From the NCBI GenBank assembly GCA_009392005.1, contig VFHL01000010.1, positions 37,932 to 101,931 on the forward strand: a DNA stretch of 64,000 nucleotides. The letters run 5' to 3'. The notes under the pieces were generated by a model. It was not told the DNA's origin. It saw only the letters and a program-made list of their open reading frames with translations, and did not search any database. The translations under genes and the position numbers were made by a program. The DNA is from SAR202 cluster bacterium (GTDB lineage Bacteria; Chloroflexota; Dehalococcoidia; UBA6926; VFHL01). Below, in pieces: positions 43,360-52,893 of the stretch (position 1 is its first letter; every line of letters begins with the position of its first letter).

Positions 43360-44700
43360 TTAAGATTTTGTCGTTAGTTTCATGATTCTATTGAGGTTTG
43401 GAGCCTCCGGCAGTGCCCAGAGCTCCTCCAATAGTTTGGTTGCTTGATCCTCTCCGAGGACGGGGGTCACGAGAGCGCGATATTTATTTTCCAAAGATTC
43501 GTCACTCATAGGATTTTTGGGTGATCCAGAAGCATGCTTAATGTGTTTATTGACGCTTTTCCCATCGGTTAATTTGATGGTTACATAGACTTCATCCTCA
43601 TTAAATGAATGATCAATTTCGGCTTCCACTTTTCTACGCATCGCGGAAACCTTCGGATCTAACACGTTGAGGTCGCTGAATTGAGCGTTATGTCCAGCAC
43701 CATCAATGAGAGCGGATGCAGCACAGTGCTGGAAAGAGAATTTTCCTTCAAGGCCGTGACGAGGATTGGGTCGGTTCATTAATTCCAATACCAATGGATG
43801 TACACGGACAAAAATATTCGTAACGTTTTCGGGCTTTAATTGGTGTGTGTTGCGAAGTTGTATAACTGCATCTTGGATTGGGTGTGATACGACCCCATTG
43901 GCATATGGCTTTAAACCATTATTTCTGAGTTCCCAACGAGAACCGAATGCATCAATTAATTGTTGCTCGTCATGTCCCTGCGAGGAAAGAACCGCCCAGA
44001 AGCCCCGCCTGCCGCCAATGATGTCTTGAGGACCTGTCAACCCGTCTTTTGCAAGTAATGTCGCTTGAAGCCCATTTGAAGCAGCTTTAGCGGGATGTAG
44101 CGCTTTTGTATCACTGCCGAAAACCTCGCGTACACCGCTAGCTTGTGTCCCAGCAATGCCAAGTGCATGAATTACTTTATTCTGCTCAAGATTCTCCGCC
44201 CAACTTGTTCCAGCGGCGGCGCCAAAAACTCCTGCAGTCCCTGTTATGTGCCATCCATCATCATAATGCCATGGGTGAACTGACATGGATACACGACAAG
44301 CTACCTCCGCCCCGATTGCGAAGGCAGCTAATGCTTCACGTCCCGAAATTTTGCGGTGTTCAGCAGTTGCGAGGATGGCGGGCCATACAGGAGCACTTGG
44401 ATGTAAGACTGTTGGGAAATGGGTGTCATCATAATCATGTAGATGTGCCATATACCCATTTAATAAAGCAGCATTGCTCAAGCTCGTTTTAAGATTGGAA
44501 CCAATCACGGACGCTCTTGGGATAGCACCTTCCTCTTGGACCCATTTCACTAAAGCTTCCACTGGTTTGTCGTGCGATGCCGATAGTGAGACAGCGATCA
44601 TGTTGATCAGAGTTCTTGATGATTCATGAAGAATATCGTTGGGGATATCAGTCACGGTTATCCCAGTGATGTTTTTTGCTAACAATTCAGTTACTGACAT
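43360..44700 (-). CDS. MmgE/PrpD family protein
   Basis: 446 residues. Family motifs: LNGYMAHLHDYDDTHFPTVLHPSAPVWPA, AFAIGAEVACRVSMSVHPWHYDDGWHITGTAGVFGAAA, HPAKAASNGLQATLLAKDGLTGP and KPYANGVVSHPIQDAV. The family includes 2-methylcitrate dehydratase, cis-aconitate decarboxylase and many uncharacterised dehydratases. prpB and prpC are absent, so propionate catabolism is not implied. It is followed on the same strand by no related gene; the upstream hydrolase lies 67 bases away. Confidence 0.88.
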   Translation of the reverse strand: MSVTELLAKNITGITVTDIPNDILHESSRTLINMIAVSLSASHDKPVEALVKWVQEEGAIPRASVIGSNLKTSLSNAALLNGYMAHLHDYDDTHFPTVLHPSAPVWPAILATAEHRKISGREALAAFAIGAEVACRVSMSVHPWHYDDGWHITGTAGVFGAAAGTSWAENLEQNKVIHALGIAGTQASGVREVFGSDTKALHPAKAASNGLQATLLAKDGLTGPQDIIGGRRGFWAVLSSQGHDEQQLIDAFGSRWELRNNGLKPYANGVVSHPIQDAVIQLRNTHQLKPENVTNIFVRVHPLVLELMNRPNPRHGLEGKFSFQHCAASALIDGAGHNAQFSDLNVLDPKVSAMRRKVEAEIDHSFNEDEVYVTIKLTDGKSVNKHIKHASGSPKNPMSDESLENKYRALVTPVLGEDQATKLLEELWALPEAPNLNRIMKLTTKS

Positions 44701-44767
44701 CTAAATTCTTTCTTGTTACAAATGTAAAAGTTCATGTATTGGGATTCAGTCTGTTAATACACAATGC

Positions 44768-45523
44768 TCATCCAATAATCCCATGCTCCGAGCAGAAGTC
44801 GATCACGAGGTTCCGGAAAACATCAGGTTTCTGTCTATAAACTCCGTGTCCGGCATCCCGCACGATCTCTGTACGTGCATTTGGTAAGTTACGACCCAAT
44901 ACTACTGATCCTCCTGCCCCTGCCACGCTGTCTTGCCCGCCGCCAATGACTAGAACAGGGCATGTGATTTCTTTCAGTCGTGGCGTGAAGGGATGTTCGC
45001 GTAGGCCAGCTGTCGCCCGTGCTTGCGCAACGAATGATTCCATATGCTCGGGTTTAATGTTCCTATCCCCTTTCCCCTCCTGGGCGTCAGAACTTTGTCG
45101 ATACCAGTTTTCGGACGCAGATAGATTTACCTCACTGGAACTGGAATCGATGATTACTGCTGCGCAACGCTCTTGATAATCAAGTGCAAATTGTTGGGCA
45201 ACAACACCGCCCCAGCTAACTCCATGTATTACTACTTTCGCAACTTTCAATTTGTCCAATAGTTTGACTAAATCTGACGCATAATGGGGTACTGAATATT
45301 TTGTCGCTGGGGAGGATTTACCCAATCCCCTGTTATCCCATGTAATAACTCTTGAAAAATGTTCTTCCCAAAAATCAAATTCATCAACGAAACGATCACC
45401 GTTCCCTCCTAATCCATGGCAATGCACGAAAGCAAGCGGGCCGGATCCTGTCTCTTCATAATGGATACTCACTTCTTCTATGGTTGCTCTTGATCCCTCT
45501 GATTGGATGATCATATTTGGCAT
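44768..45523 (-). CDS. Alpha/beta-fold hydrolase
   Basis: 251 residues from the ATG at 45523, behind AAAGGGAAT. The catalytic set is a nucleophile Ser in HGVSWGGVVAQQFALDY, an acid near VIGGGQDSVAGA, and His in VRDAGHGVYRQKP. The oxyanion motif reads HCHGLGGNGDRF rather than the usual HGxP. Relatives include 3-oxoadipate enol-lactonase and other ester or C-C hydrolases. It lies between PrpD-type and MFS genes, all minus strand, suggesting a small catabolic unit. Confidence 0.85.
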   Translation of the reverse strand: MPNMIIQSEGSRATIEEVSIHYEETGSGPLAFVHCHGLGGNGDRFVDEFDFWEEHFSRVITWDNRGLGKSSPATKYSVPHYASDLVKLLDKLKVAKVVIHGVSWGGVVAQQFALDYQERCAAVIIDSSSSEVNLSASENWYRQSSDAQEGKGDRNIKPEHMESFVAQARATAGLREHPFTPRLKEITCPVLVIGGGQDSVAGAGGSVVLGRNLPNARTEIVRDAGHGVYRQKPDVFRNLVIDFCSEHGIIG

Positions 45524-45628
45524 GTTTGAATTCCCTTTCATGCATCTGTTCAACTTTTTTGATTTTATTAATGCTTTAACCTAAATTAGTGATCCAATAT
45601 ATTCCCTGTATGGATTCTCTGATAATAA

Positions 45629-46855
45629 TTATGATTTCATCTCGATTTCATTCTCACGAATCAGCGGGATAAAAAGCAATAGAATGCTTGTGATGATTGC
45701 TAATGTGACGACTCCTGTTGTTAGTGATCCGGCGACATCACGCATGTAGCCGAGTAAGAAGGGGCCGCCAAATCCCCCGATCTCTGCTGCAGCGAAGAAC
45801 ATGCCGCCTGCGCGTCCCATCCTTCGAGCGCCGATTCCTCGAGTTTCCATCAAGATTAGGGTAGAGATGGGCATCAGTGGAACTCGGACTATCACAGATA
45901 GAAATACATTTGATATCAAAATCGGACCAGAAAAGATAGCTAATCCAGCAGTTGTTGTAAAACAAAATACGATCAATGCACCTAGGATCAATCTTCGTCG
46001 GCCATCAATCGCAAGGCGTGGTATGAATAGGAGGCCCAAAACCCCTGATGCGGTTGCTATTGCACTTAATGAACCTGCATCTGAGATCGAGTAACCACTT
46101 TCAAGGAGTAAGGTCGGTACCCAATTGTTTAATCCATGATTCAGGAGAAACGTAATGATCGCGACCACTAAAATTATCTGCATATTGCGAAGTTGAAGTA
46201 GTTTTTTTATAGCTGACGGCAATTTTTCATCGTCGTTAGACGGTAGTTGGGCTTTGGGTTCTTCTTGATCACGTGCAAAGATCCACCACAAGACGAAGAC
46301 CAAAAGAACAAAGGCTCCATACACAAGAGATGTTCCGCGCCACGAGCCGGTCAGTCCGATGATCCAATTCGGCCCTGTTGCTAGAGCAAGTGCCATGCCA
46401 GTGATAGGCGCAGTGGTATAAATGCCGGCTGCAAGGCCACGTTCCTTTCCGGTGAACCAGATAGCGACCACTTTAGGAGCACCAATCGATATAATTGGCG
46501 CTCCAAGGCCGAACAAGGCAACTGATGCGAAAAGGGTTGGGAAATCGACGGCGAGTCCACGAAGCATTAATGAAATCCAAACGATGCCAATACCGATTCC
46601 CAAAGCGCGACGTACACCTAGACGATCAAGCATCGCGCCAAGAGGCATTGCAGTGACAATATAGATTAATTGCCACGCCCCAAGAACTAGGCCCATTTGG
46701 CTGTATGTCATGTCAAGGTCATTAAGGATTGGTTCAACAAGGGGTGGTATGGTTCCAGCCGTTAATCCAAAAGATGCATAAGCGAGCCAAAGTAAGCCCA
46801 ACATCAACCATCGAATATCTGCGCGAGCGTGAGCGGTCAAAGGTACTGATTCCAT
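45629..46855 (-). CDS. Major facilitator superfamily transporter
   Basis: 408 residues with about 12 hydrophobic segments and a central hydrophilic loop (about 190-215). The MFS loop motif between segments 2 and 3 is GAMLDRLGVRRALGIG. It resembles nitrate/nitrite or cyanate (CynX/NarK-like) and other organic-anion carriers; the substrate is unknown. Transcribed together with the downstream hydrolase and PrpD-type gene, it may import their substrate. No ribosome site is obvious before the ATG. Confidence 0.87.
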   Translation of the reverse strand: MESVPLTAHARADIRWLMLGLLWLAYASFGLTAGTIPPLVEPILNDLDMTYSQMGLVLGAWQLIYIVTAMPLGAMLDRLGVRRALGIGIGIVWISLMLRGLAVDFPTLFASVALFGLGAPIISIGAPKVVAIWFTGKERGLAAGIYTTAPITGMALALATGPNWIIGLTGSWRGTSLVYGAFVLLVFVLWWIFARDQEEPKAQLPSNDDEKLPSAIKKLLQLRNMQIILVVAIITFLLNHGLNNWVPTLLLESGYSISDAGSLSAIATASGVLGLLFIPRLAIDGRRRLILGALIVFCFTTTAGLAIFSGPILISNVFLSVIVRVPLMPISTLILMETRGIGARRMGRAGGMFFAAAEIGGFGGPFLLGYMRDVAGSLTTGVVTLAIITSILLLFIPLIRENEIEMKS

Positions 46856-47023
46856 TCTTATGTGTTATGAGGATTCGTATAGTGTACGCTGAATTGGACA
46901 AATATCGAGAATTTATGATACTGGATCCATCGTGTTATGTTGATTGGACTTATGTCTTAGAGTACTGTTTGCGCAATCTTTATTTCCAATGAAGCAGTAT
47001 GTCGCCAAAAAAAGGGGGGACGC

Positions 47024-47824
47024 ATGACTACAGAGCCAGTCGTTTTGCTAGAAACCGCCGAAAATGGCCGAATTTGGATTATAACGATGAATCGGCCTCA
47101 TCGGCTGAATGCTATGGGCGATGGGTTAACAGGTGAATTAACAAAGACGTGGAAGGCTTTTCGTGATGATCCTGAAGCACGTGTTGCGATCTTAACTGGT
47201 GCGGGTCGTGCTTTCTCTGCAGGCGCGGATCTGAAGGAAACAAGTGACCGCCGTGAGGCGGAAGCACAAGGCGAACCAACTCGGTCACGTGAAGAGGGCT
47301 GGACACCTCTTAGTGAGAGCATTGATCTGTGGAAACCGACGATTGCAGCAGTCAACGGATTTGCTGTAGCTGGCGGTTTTATGATGGCGATGCAATGTGA
47401 TATTCGCATCGCGGCAGAGCATGCTGAATTTGGGATACCTGAGGTTCGTTGGAATATGCCAGGGGCAGCATGGATAGCGCCGCTGACACGCATCATTGGA
47501 CTTGGCCATGCACTAGAGTTGTCGTTGTGGGGAGATGCTCGGATATCTTCTCAGCGGGCTTATGAGATCGGATTTGTTAACAGAGTGGTGCCTGCTGGTG
47601 ACTTAATGGATGAAGCGAGATCGTGGGCGGATCGGGTATTGCATTTAGCTCCGCGCGCAATGCGAAATATTAAAGAAGCATTGTATCGGGGGTATTACAT
47701 GAACCCTATGGAAGTCACTCCGTATGCCCAAGCTCTAGAATATAATTTGCGCGGAATGGAAGATAGTCGTGAAGGTCCACGTGCTTTTTCGGAGAAACGG
47801 ACTCCAATTTTCAAGGATGAGTAA
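47024..47824 (+). CDS. Enoyl-CoA hydratase/isomerase family protein
   Basis: 266 residues, GGGGGGAC before the ATG. Crotonase motifs: ITMNRPHRLNAMG, GAGRAFSAGADLKE (oxyanion hole), AVNGFAVAGGFMMAMQCDIRIAAEHAEFGIPEV. Of the two catalytic glutamates of rat mitochondrial hydratase, the first position is Met here (AGGFMMAM), while the second is kept (IPEV), so the reaction may be isomerisation or something else. It diverges from the MFS gene. Confidence 0.88.
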   Translation: MTTEPVVLLETAENGRIWIITMNRPHRLNAMGDGLTGELTKTWKAFRDDPEARVAILTGAGRAFSAGADLKETSDRREAEAQGEPTRSREEGWTPLSESIDLWKPTIAAVNGFAVAGGFMMAMQCDIRIAAEHAEFGIPEVRWNMPGAAWIAPLTRIIGLGHALELSLWGDARISSQRAYEIGFVNRVVPAGDLMDEARSWADRVLHLAPRAMRNIKEALYRGYYMNPMEVTPYAQALEYNLRGMEDSREGPRAFSEKRTPIFKDE

Positions 47825-47916
47825 CGTTCGTTCCTATGAGTCATTGGGATAAAGGAAAACCATTCTTATTACATGAAAAGTAAATTTGAGAACATCTAGG
47901 TATTCGTAACAAGAAA

Positions 47917-47925
47917 TGCTAGACT
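47917..47925 (+). promoter_or_regulatory. Extended -10 immediately upstream of the AEC gene
   Basis: TGCTAGACT ends 6 bases before the GTG at 47932. A normal start site would fall on the GTG itself. With no ribosome site present, this supports a leaderless mRNA. Confidence 0.55.
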
Positions 47926-47931
47926 GCTTTC

Positions 47932-48840
47932 GTGGCTGTTCTCACCGTATTTATCAATGTGATGGTACCTGTGTTCTTGATGGCGGGTGTTGGCGTCGCT
48001 CTTGCTTATTTTCGGCGAATCCCACCTAATCCGCTGGCGCAGGCTGTCCTTTATGCGTTCAGTCCCTCACTTGCGTTCCATTCTCTCTCGACCACTGTCA
48101 TACCACTGGACGAAATTGGCCGCATAGCTGGGTTTTCTATAATTCTCGTGAGTGCACTATTTGTGTTCGCTTGGGTTGCAGCTCGTTTCCTGAAATTAAA
48201 CAGACAAACTGAGGCGGCATTCTTTTTATGTGTACTTTTCATGAACGCTGGAAATTATGGACTACCGGTGGCCCTACTTGCATTTGGTGAGGAGGGTTTA
48301 TCGAGAGCGATTGTCTTTTTCGTTATACAGGCGATGGCAGGAGGTACGTTCGGTGTTTTTATCGCTTCTAGAGGTAAAGGAAGCGTACCCGAAGCACTAA
48401 GTAATGTTATGCGTATGCCTTTAGGGTATGCAGCCATCGCGGGATTCATATTTAGTTTATCGACGATACAGGTGCCTTCGTTCTTAGCAAATGCAACTGA
48501 GATTCTTGGGAATGCTGCGGTCCCCGGAATGCTCTTAGTTCTTGGCATTCAGTTGTTCAATAACTTTCGTGTTGTAGAAGTACGTGCCGTGTTGGTTGCC
48601 ACTGTTTTAAGGTTGCTTCTCGCGGTTGGGCTTGCTGCTGTTATTACCTCGTTCATTGGCATATCAGGTTTGACACAGAAAATACTGATCGTGCTTTCAG
48701 GTATGCCTTCAGCGGTATTTATTACTATTCTAGCGACTGAATTTGATGCTCGGCCAGATGTTGCCACCAGTGGTGTGATTGTGACAACGATATTAAGTTT
48801 AGTAACCTTGACTGGTTTGTTGGCGTTCCTTACAGCGTGA
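47932..48840 (+). CDS. AEC family transporter (auxin efflux carrier type)
   Basis: 302 residues, about 10 hydrophobic segments in two five-segment halves. Family landmarks: FLMAGVGVALAYFRRIP, NPLAQAVLYAFSPSLAFHSL, and the mid-protein MNAGNYGLPVALLAFGEEGLSRAI. Bacterial members export or import organic acids such as malate or malonate, mostly untested. GTG start with no ribosome site; see the adjacent -10. It precedes thpR by 43 bases. Confidence 0.88.
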   Translation: MAVLTVFINVMVPVFLMAGVGVALAYFRRIPPNPLAQAVLYAFSPSLAFHSLSTTVIPLDEIGRIAGFSIILVSALFVFAWVAARFLKLNRQTEAAFFLCVLFMNAGNYGLPVALLAFGEEGLSRAIVFFVIQAMAGGTFGVFIASRGKGSVPEALSNVMRMPLGYAAIAGFIFSLSTIQVPSFLANATEILGNAAVPGMLLVLGIQLFNNFRVVEVRAVLVATVLRLLLAVGLAAVITSFIGISGLTQKILIVLSGMPSAVFITILATEFDARPDVATSGVIVTTILSLVTLTGLLAFLTA

Positions 48841-48883
48841 TGGGGATCTAACTTATGATATTTGTTAAAAACCACTACCGAGA

Positions 48884-49483
48884 ATGAAATCGTCTACGGT
48901 TCGGCGGTTGTTCATCGCGATTGATGTTTCAGAGGAGCTTACTCTTCATTTTGATGAAGTGTTAAAACGATTTCGCGACGACGGATCTCCAAAAATCCGT
49001 TGGGTGAAACCCACGAATATTCACTTGACTGTGAAATTTCTTGGCGATACGGCAGAAAACATGATTCAGCACATTGATTCATCAATGAGTGCTATAACTG
49101 CTGAATGTTCTCCGTTTTCGGTTCATGTTCATGGATTGGGCGCGTTTCCCAATTTACGTGCGCCTCGGACGCTGTGGTGGGGTGTTCGCGGGAATATGCA
49201 ACCATTGGTTGCTATGAAGAATGAACTTGAATCGATCTTGGAGAGTAAAGGCTTTCCTAGGGACCGCAATACTTTTGCTCCACATTTAACACTCGGAAGA
49301 ATCAAACGCCACCTGACCTCAGACGAACAACAGCGTTTTAAACAGTCAGTAGCGAATGTTGGAGAATTGGCGTCATTGAATCTCATCATATCTAAAATAA
49401 GTTTGATAGAGAGTCGGCTGAATCAGCATCGCGAGAAATATGTCCATGTCCACGAGTATTCGCTGAAGATGGGTGAGAAGTGA
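48884..49483 (+). CDS. thpR: RNA 2',3'-cyclic phosphodiesterase (2H family)
   Basis: 199 residues with both HxT/S motifs of the 2H superfamily: His47 in HLTVKFLG and His134 in HLTLGRIK. The enzyme opens cyclic phosphates on tRNA fragments and ligates 2'-5' ends in vitro; the physiological role is unclear. Starts MKSSTVRRLFIAIDVSEE as in the family. It is unlinked to RNA-repair genes here. Confidence 0.92.
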   Translation: MKSSTVRRLFIAIDVSEELTLHFDEVLKRFRDDGSPKIRWVKPTNIHLTVKFLGDTAENMIQHIDSSMSAITAECSPFSVHVHGLGAFPNLRAPRTLWWGVRGNMQPLVAMKNELESILESKGFPRDRNTFAPHLTLGRIKRHLTSDEQQRFKQSVANVGELASLNLIISKISLIESRLNQHREKYVHVHEYSLKMGEK

Positions 49484-49509
49484 ACATTATTAACTGGAGA
49501 TACAGATGG

Positions 49510-49538
49510 TTGTTCCATTCTTGTTGGTTAGGTACAAT
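49510..49538 (+). promoter_or_regulatory. Sigma70-type promoter of the Gld-like ABC operon
   Basis: TTGTTC (49510-49515), 17 bases, TACAAT (49533-49538); predicted start near 49545, about 54 bases before the ATG. Confidence 0.6.
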
Positions 49539-49598
49539 GAAAATCGCTTTATTTCCAAAACTTGCTGGAGAATCAATTAGTTTTGTTTGGGGTCGCTT

Positions 49599-50573
49599 AT
49601 GATTGAAGCAAAGGGACTTACTAAATACTACGGTAATTTTCCTGCCATTGAAAACGTCTCTTTCGACGTGAAGAGTGGCGAGGTACTAGGTTTTCTTGGG
49701 CCGAATGGCTCAGGTAAAACGACGTCAATGCGTATCCTGACTGGATTTATGCCACCAACATCCGGAAATGCAGAGATCGGTGGATATGACGTGGTAACGA
49801 AATCACGTGATGCGCGTCGCTTGATTGGCTATCTCCCAGAGAGTGTGCCACTTTACACAGATATGACGATTCGATCTTACTTATCTTTTATGGGTACTTT
49901 AAAGGATATGCCTCGCGCGAAATTGCGGAGCAGAATCGATGATGTGATCGATCATTTGAGTTTGCAAGACTACGCGGACACCTATGTTGGTAGACTATCA
50001 AAGGGATATCGGCAGCGTGTTGGGATTGCTCAAGCGATCTTACATGAGCCCCCATTACTTATTTTGGATGAACCGACGATTGGGATCGATCCACGACAGG
50101 TTGTCGAGACGCGCCAAATTATCAAGGGTTTGGGAGGAACGCATACTGTGTTGATCAGTAGCCATGTTCTTCCGGAAGTCAGTATGATCGCTGATCGAGT
50201 GTTGATCATACATGAAGGCCATGTTGTTGCCATGGATAAAATGGAGAATCTCTCAAATACATTGGGCGGTAATACCCGTGTTTCTATTGAGGTCCGTGGA
50301 CCAGAAAAAGCGATTGAAAAGGCCCTCTTGTCAGTTGATGGAATACAGGAAGTCGTGATCGAAGAAGTTACAGGTGGTGTCGTGCGTTTACAGGTCCAAG
50401 GTACAGCGGGTAGGCCTGTGCGCGAGGACATCGCAAAAACCATAGTAGATGGTGGCTGGGGTTTGTATGAAATGAATCCATTTGGTTTGACTTTGGAAGA
50501 GATCTTTCTGCGGTTAACCACCACTGAGCAAGCTTCACTCGATTCTGATGATGAAGAGGAGTCTTCCGCTTAG
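49599..50573 (+). CDS. ABC transporter ATP-binding protein (GldA-like)
   Basis: 324 residues from the ATG at 49599 behind GGGG. Walker A GPNGSGKTT, signature LSKGYRQRVG, Walker B LLILDEPTIGID and the H-loop SSHVLPE are intact. A C-terminal domain of about 80 residues after 235 is typical of the CcmA/NatA/GldA branch. It energises the permease encoded 2 bases downstream, and the four-gene set continues with GldG-like and DUF4340 genes. Confidence 0.92.
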   Translation: MIEAKGLTKYYGNFPAIENVSFDVKSGEVLGFLGPNGSGKTTSMRILTGFMPPTSGNAEIGGYDVVTKSRDARRLIGYLPESVPLYTDMTIRSYLSFMGTLKDMPRAKLRSRIDDVIDHLSLQDYADTYVGRLSKGYRQRVGIAQAILHEPPLLILDEPTIGIDPRQVVETRQIIKGLGGTHTVLISSHVLPEVSMIADRVLIIHEGHVVAMDKMENLSNTLGGNTRVSIEVRGPEKAIEKALLSVDGIQEVVIEEVTGGVVRLQVQGTAGRPVREDIAKTIVDGGWGLYEMNPFGLTLEEIFLRLTTTEQASLDSDDEEESSA

Positions 50574-50575
50574 CA

Positions 50576-51289
50576 ATGAGAAATATATGGGCAATAACTT
50601 ATAAGGAACTGAACACTTACCTTAGTTCGCCGATCGCATACGTTCTAGCAGCGGTATTCATTGGCTTGGCGGGGTTATTGTTCTCACTTAGTCTCGGAGG
50701 TTCGTTCCCTGAGGCGACAGTCAGGGGCTTCGTTGGGCCGGGGGTAGTTCTTCTTCTCGTTGTCGGTTCGTTATTAACGATGCGACTGCTTGCGGAAGAG
50801 CAAAAACTTGGTACATTGGAACTGCTTCTTACATCCCCAATTATTGATGCGCAAGTTGTATTAGGTAAATTCTTGGCGAGTTTTCTGATCATTGTTGGGA
50901 TGTTGGTGTTGTCTTTATATTTTCCTATTCTTTTGTTTGTCTTTGGTGACCCTGATCCCATGCCAATTGTGACGGGTTACTTGGCAATGGTTGTTGTGGG
51001 GATGACTGCGTTGGCAATTGGCATATTCAGCTCATCATTGACGAGCAATCAAATCGTTGCTGTTGTAATTTCGTTAGGAATCAATTTTATACTTGTCATT
51101 ACCGATATAGCGTCGAGATACACGAGTGGTTTGTTGGCCGATGTATTGCGGTATGTCAGTGTGTCGGCACATACATCCGATCTTCTACTCGGGATACTCG
51201 ATAGTCGGCACATCCTTTACTTCCTGAGTATCACGGTATTCTTTCTTTTCGTGACGGTTCGAATGCTTGAAAGCCGTAGGTGGAGGTAA
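50576..51289 (+). CDS. ABC-2 type permease (GldF-like)
   Basis: 237 residues with six predicted membrane segments. Landmarks: MRNIWAITYKELNTYLSSPIAYVLAAVF at the N-terminus, RLLAEEQKLGTLELLLTSPI in the loop typical of ABC-2 permeases, and a final segment ending MLESRRWR. It partners the ATPase just upstream and overlaps the ribosome site of the next gene. In Bacteroidota GldA/F/G serve gliding; in other phyla the same set has unknown cargo. Confidence 0.9.
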   Translation: MRNIWAITYKELNTYLSSPIAYVLAAVFIGLAGLLFSLSLGGSFPEATVRGFVGPGVVLLLVVGSLLTMRLLAEEQKLGTLELLLTSPIIDAQVVLGKFLASFLIIVGMLVLSLYFPILLFVFGDPDPMPIVTGYLAMVVVGMTALAIGIFSSSLTSNQIVAVVISLGINFILVITDIASRYTSGLLADVLRYVSVSAHTSDLLLGILDSRHILYFLSITVFFLFVTVRMLESRRWR

Positions 51290-51294
51290 TAGCT

Positions 51295-52878
51295 GTGGAT
51301 CGAGGCCAAAATCTGCGTCAAAACATTGCCGGACAACGGACTCTTCTTGAGGACCTGGGTCTTGCTGCAGGGGCTGTGGGTATTCTGGGTGAGATTGGTG
51401 CAGGGCTTCTATATCTCTTTGTAGAACCGCTTCAAACTTGGGCCATTCGCTTAAGTTTGGTTGCAATGCTTTTGATCGCAATATCCATAGGTTTATCATG
51501 GCGGGCATTGCTGAGCTTCTTGAGAGCGCGGCAAGGACGGTATGGATTGAACACAGCGGTAATGATTTCAGCACTCCTGGCGATCATTATTGTGGTAAAT
51601 GTGATTGGGGTTAATAACCCTATTCGTTCTGATTTGACGGCAACGCGACAATTCACCCTTGCTCCTCAGACAGAAGCCGTGTTGAATCAACTTGAAAAGC
51701 CTGTTGAAGCGTTCGCATTCTTCACACCTAGGATGCCGCAATTAGCGCAGTCACAGCAAGAAGCTGTAAATTTGTTACGTGAATATTCCGTAACGAATCG
51801 TAATTTTTCCTATGAACTTGTTGATATTGATCAACGACCATCGATTGCAATTCAATATGGTGTCACGGAACCAGGAACCGTTGCATTCGCGACGGAGGAT
51901 CGTACTCAATTGACATCGGAAGTTAGTGAAAGATCTTTCACAACTGCCCTGCTTCAGGTAAGTGGCCAAGGATTGAAAACTGTTTGTTTTTTGGAGGGAC
52001 ACGGAGAAAGGACGATATATGATCCGTCCGGGACCGGTTTTTCGGAAGCAAGTTTAGGTTTAGAGCGAGATAACTATTTGGTGAGGCACTTCAATTCTGT
52101 AACGGATGCACCAGAAGATCTTCTTCAGCGATGCACAGTCTTAGTGATTGCAGGCCCTCAACAAGATCTAACTGAAGACGAACTGGGTTTGTTGAATGAG
52201 TATCTTGTGCAATCAGGTAAGGCGTTTTTCTTGTTGGATCCTGGAGCTCCACCAACATTCAAGTACCTCCTCTTACAGTGGGGCGTGGGAGTTTTGCCCG
52301 GATTTATTGTGGATCCAGATAATCGGTCCGATCCATTAACTCCAATCGTGAGCCAAGACCTCATGGCACCATCGCCAATTACAGATGTGCTTGATACAGC
52401 ATTTTTCCCTGAAGCTGTTTCACTACGTTCAATGGTGAATCCCGACAATCCGGGACTCATTGAATCTGTTTTCCCAATTGTTGCTAGTGGGGCCCGTTCC
52501 TGGTTAGAAACGAGTGAAGAGGGCGATATTACTTTTGATGAATCGCAGGACCTACCGGGTCCCGTGCCCATGGGTATGATGGTAGAAAGCATTGTTGATC
52601 CTGAGAGCGGTACTGTTACGAGAGTGGTAGCAATTGGCGACTCTGATTTTGCACGGAATGACTTTTTCCTTGGGCGAAGTAACGCAGATCTTTTCTTGAA
52701 TTCCGTTAACTGGCTAAGTGACCAAGAATTCTTGATTTCAGTAAGACCCAAAGCGTCAAATTTCAGAATTCTTTTACTCTCTGACTTACAGTGGCGATTC
52801 ATTTTGATTTCGAGTGTTGGTTTGCTGCCCATACTGATCATTTCCTTGGGGGGCATTACCTGGTGGTTGCGGCGCTAA
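51295..52878 (+). CDS. GldG-like ABC-type uncharacterised transport protein
   Basis: 527 residues from GTG at 51295, with GGAGG 8 bases upstream (an in-frame GTG at 51280 lies inside that site). Two hydrophobic segments near the N-terminus (about 30-75 and 90-110) precede a large external domain with VNVIGVNNPIRSDLTATRQFTLAPQT and a GHGERT motif (FLEGHGERTIYD), which are hallmarks of the GldG/IFT52-like family. A last segment (about 500-523, ending WWLRR) follows. It probably works on the cell surface with the ABC pair. Confidence 0.87.
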   Translation: MDRGQNLRQNIAGQRTLLEDLGLAAGAVGILGEIGAGLLYLFVEPLQTWAIRLSLVAMLLIAISIGLSWRALLSFLRARQGRYGLNTAVMISALLAIIIVVNVIGVNNPIRSDLTATRQFTLAPQTEAVLNQLEKPVEAFAFFTPRMPQLAQSQQEAVNLLREYSVTNRNFSYELVDIDQRPSIAIQYGVTEPGTVAFATEDRTQLTSEVSERSFTTALLQVSGQGLKTVCFLEGHGERTIYDPSGTGFSEASLGLERDNYLVRHFNSVTDAPEDLLQRCTVLVIAGPQQDLTEDELGLLNEYLVQSGKAFFLLDPGAPPTFKYLLLQWGVGVLPGFIVDPDNRSDPLTPIVSQDLMAPSPITDVLDTAFFPEAVSLRSMVNPDNPGLIESVFPIVASGARSWLETSEEGDITFDESQDLPGPVPMGMMVESIVDPESGTVTRVVAIGDSDFARNDFFLGRSNADLFLNSVNWLSDQEFLISVRPKASNFRILLLSDLQWRFILISSVGLLPILIISLGGITWWLRR

Positions 52879-52893
52879 ACATACGAGTAGAAC

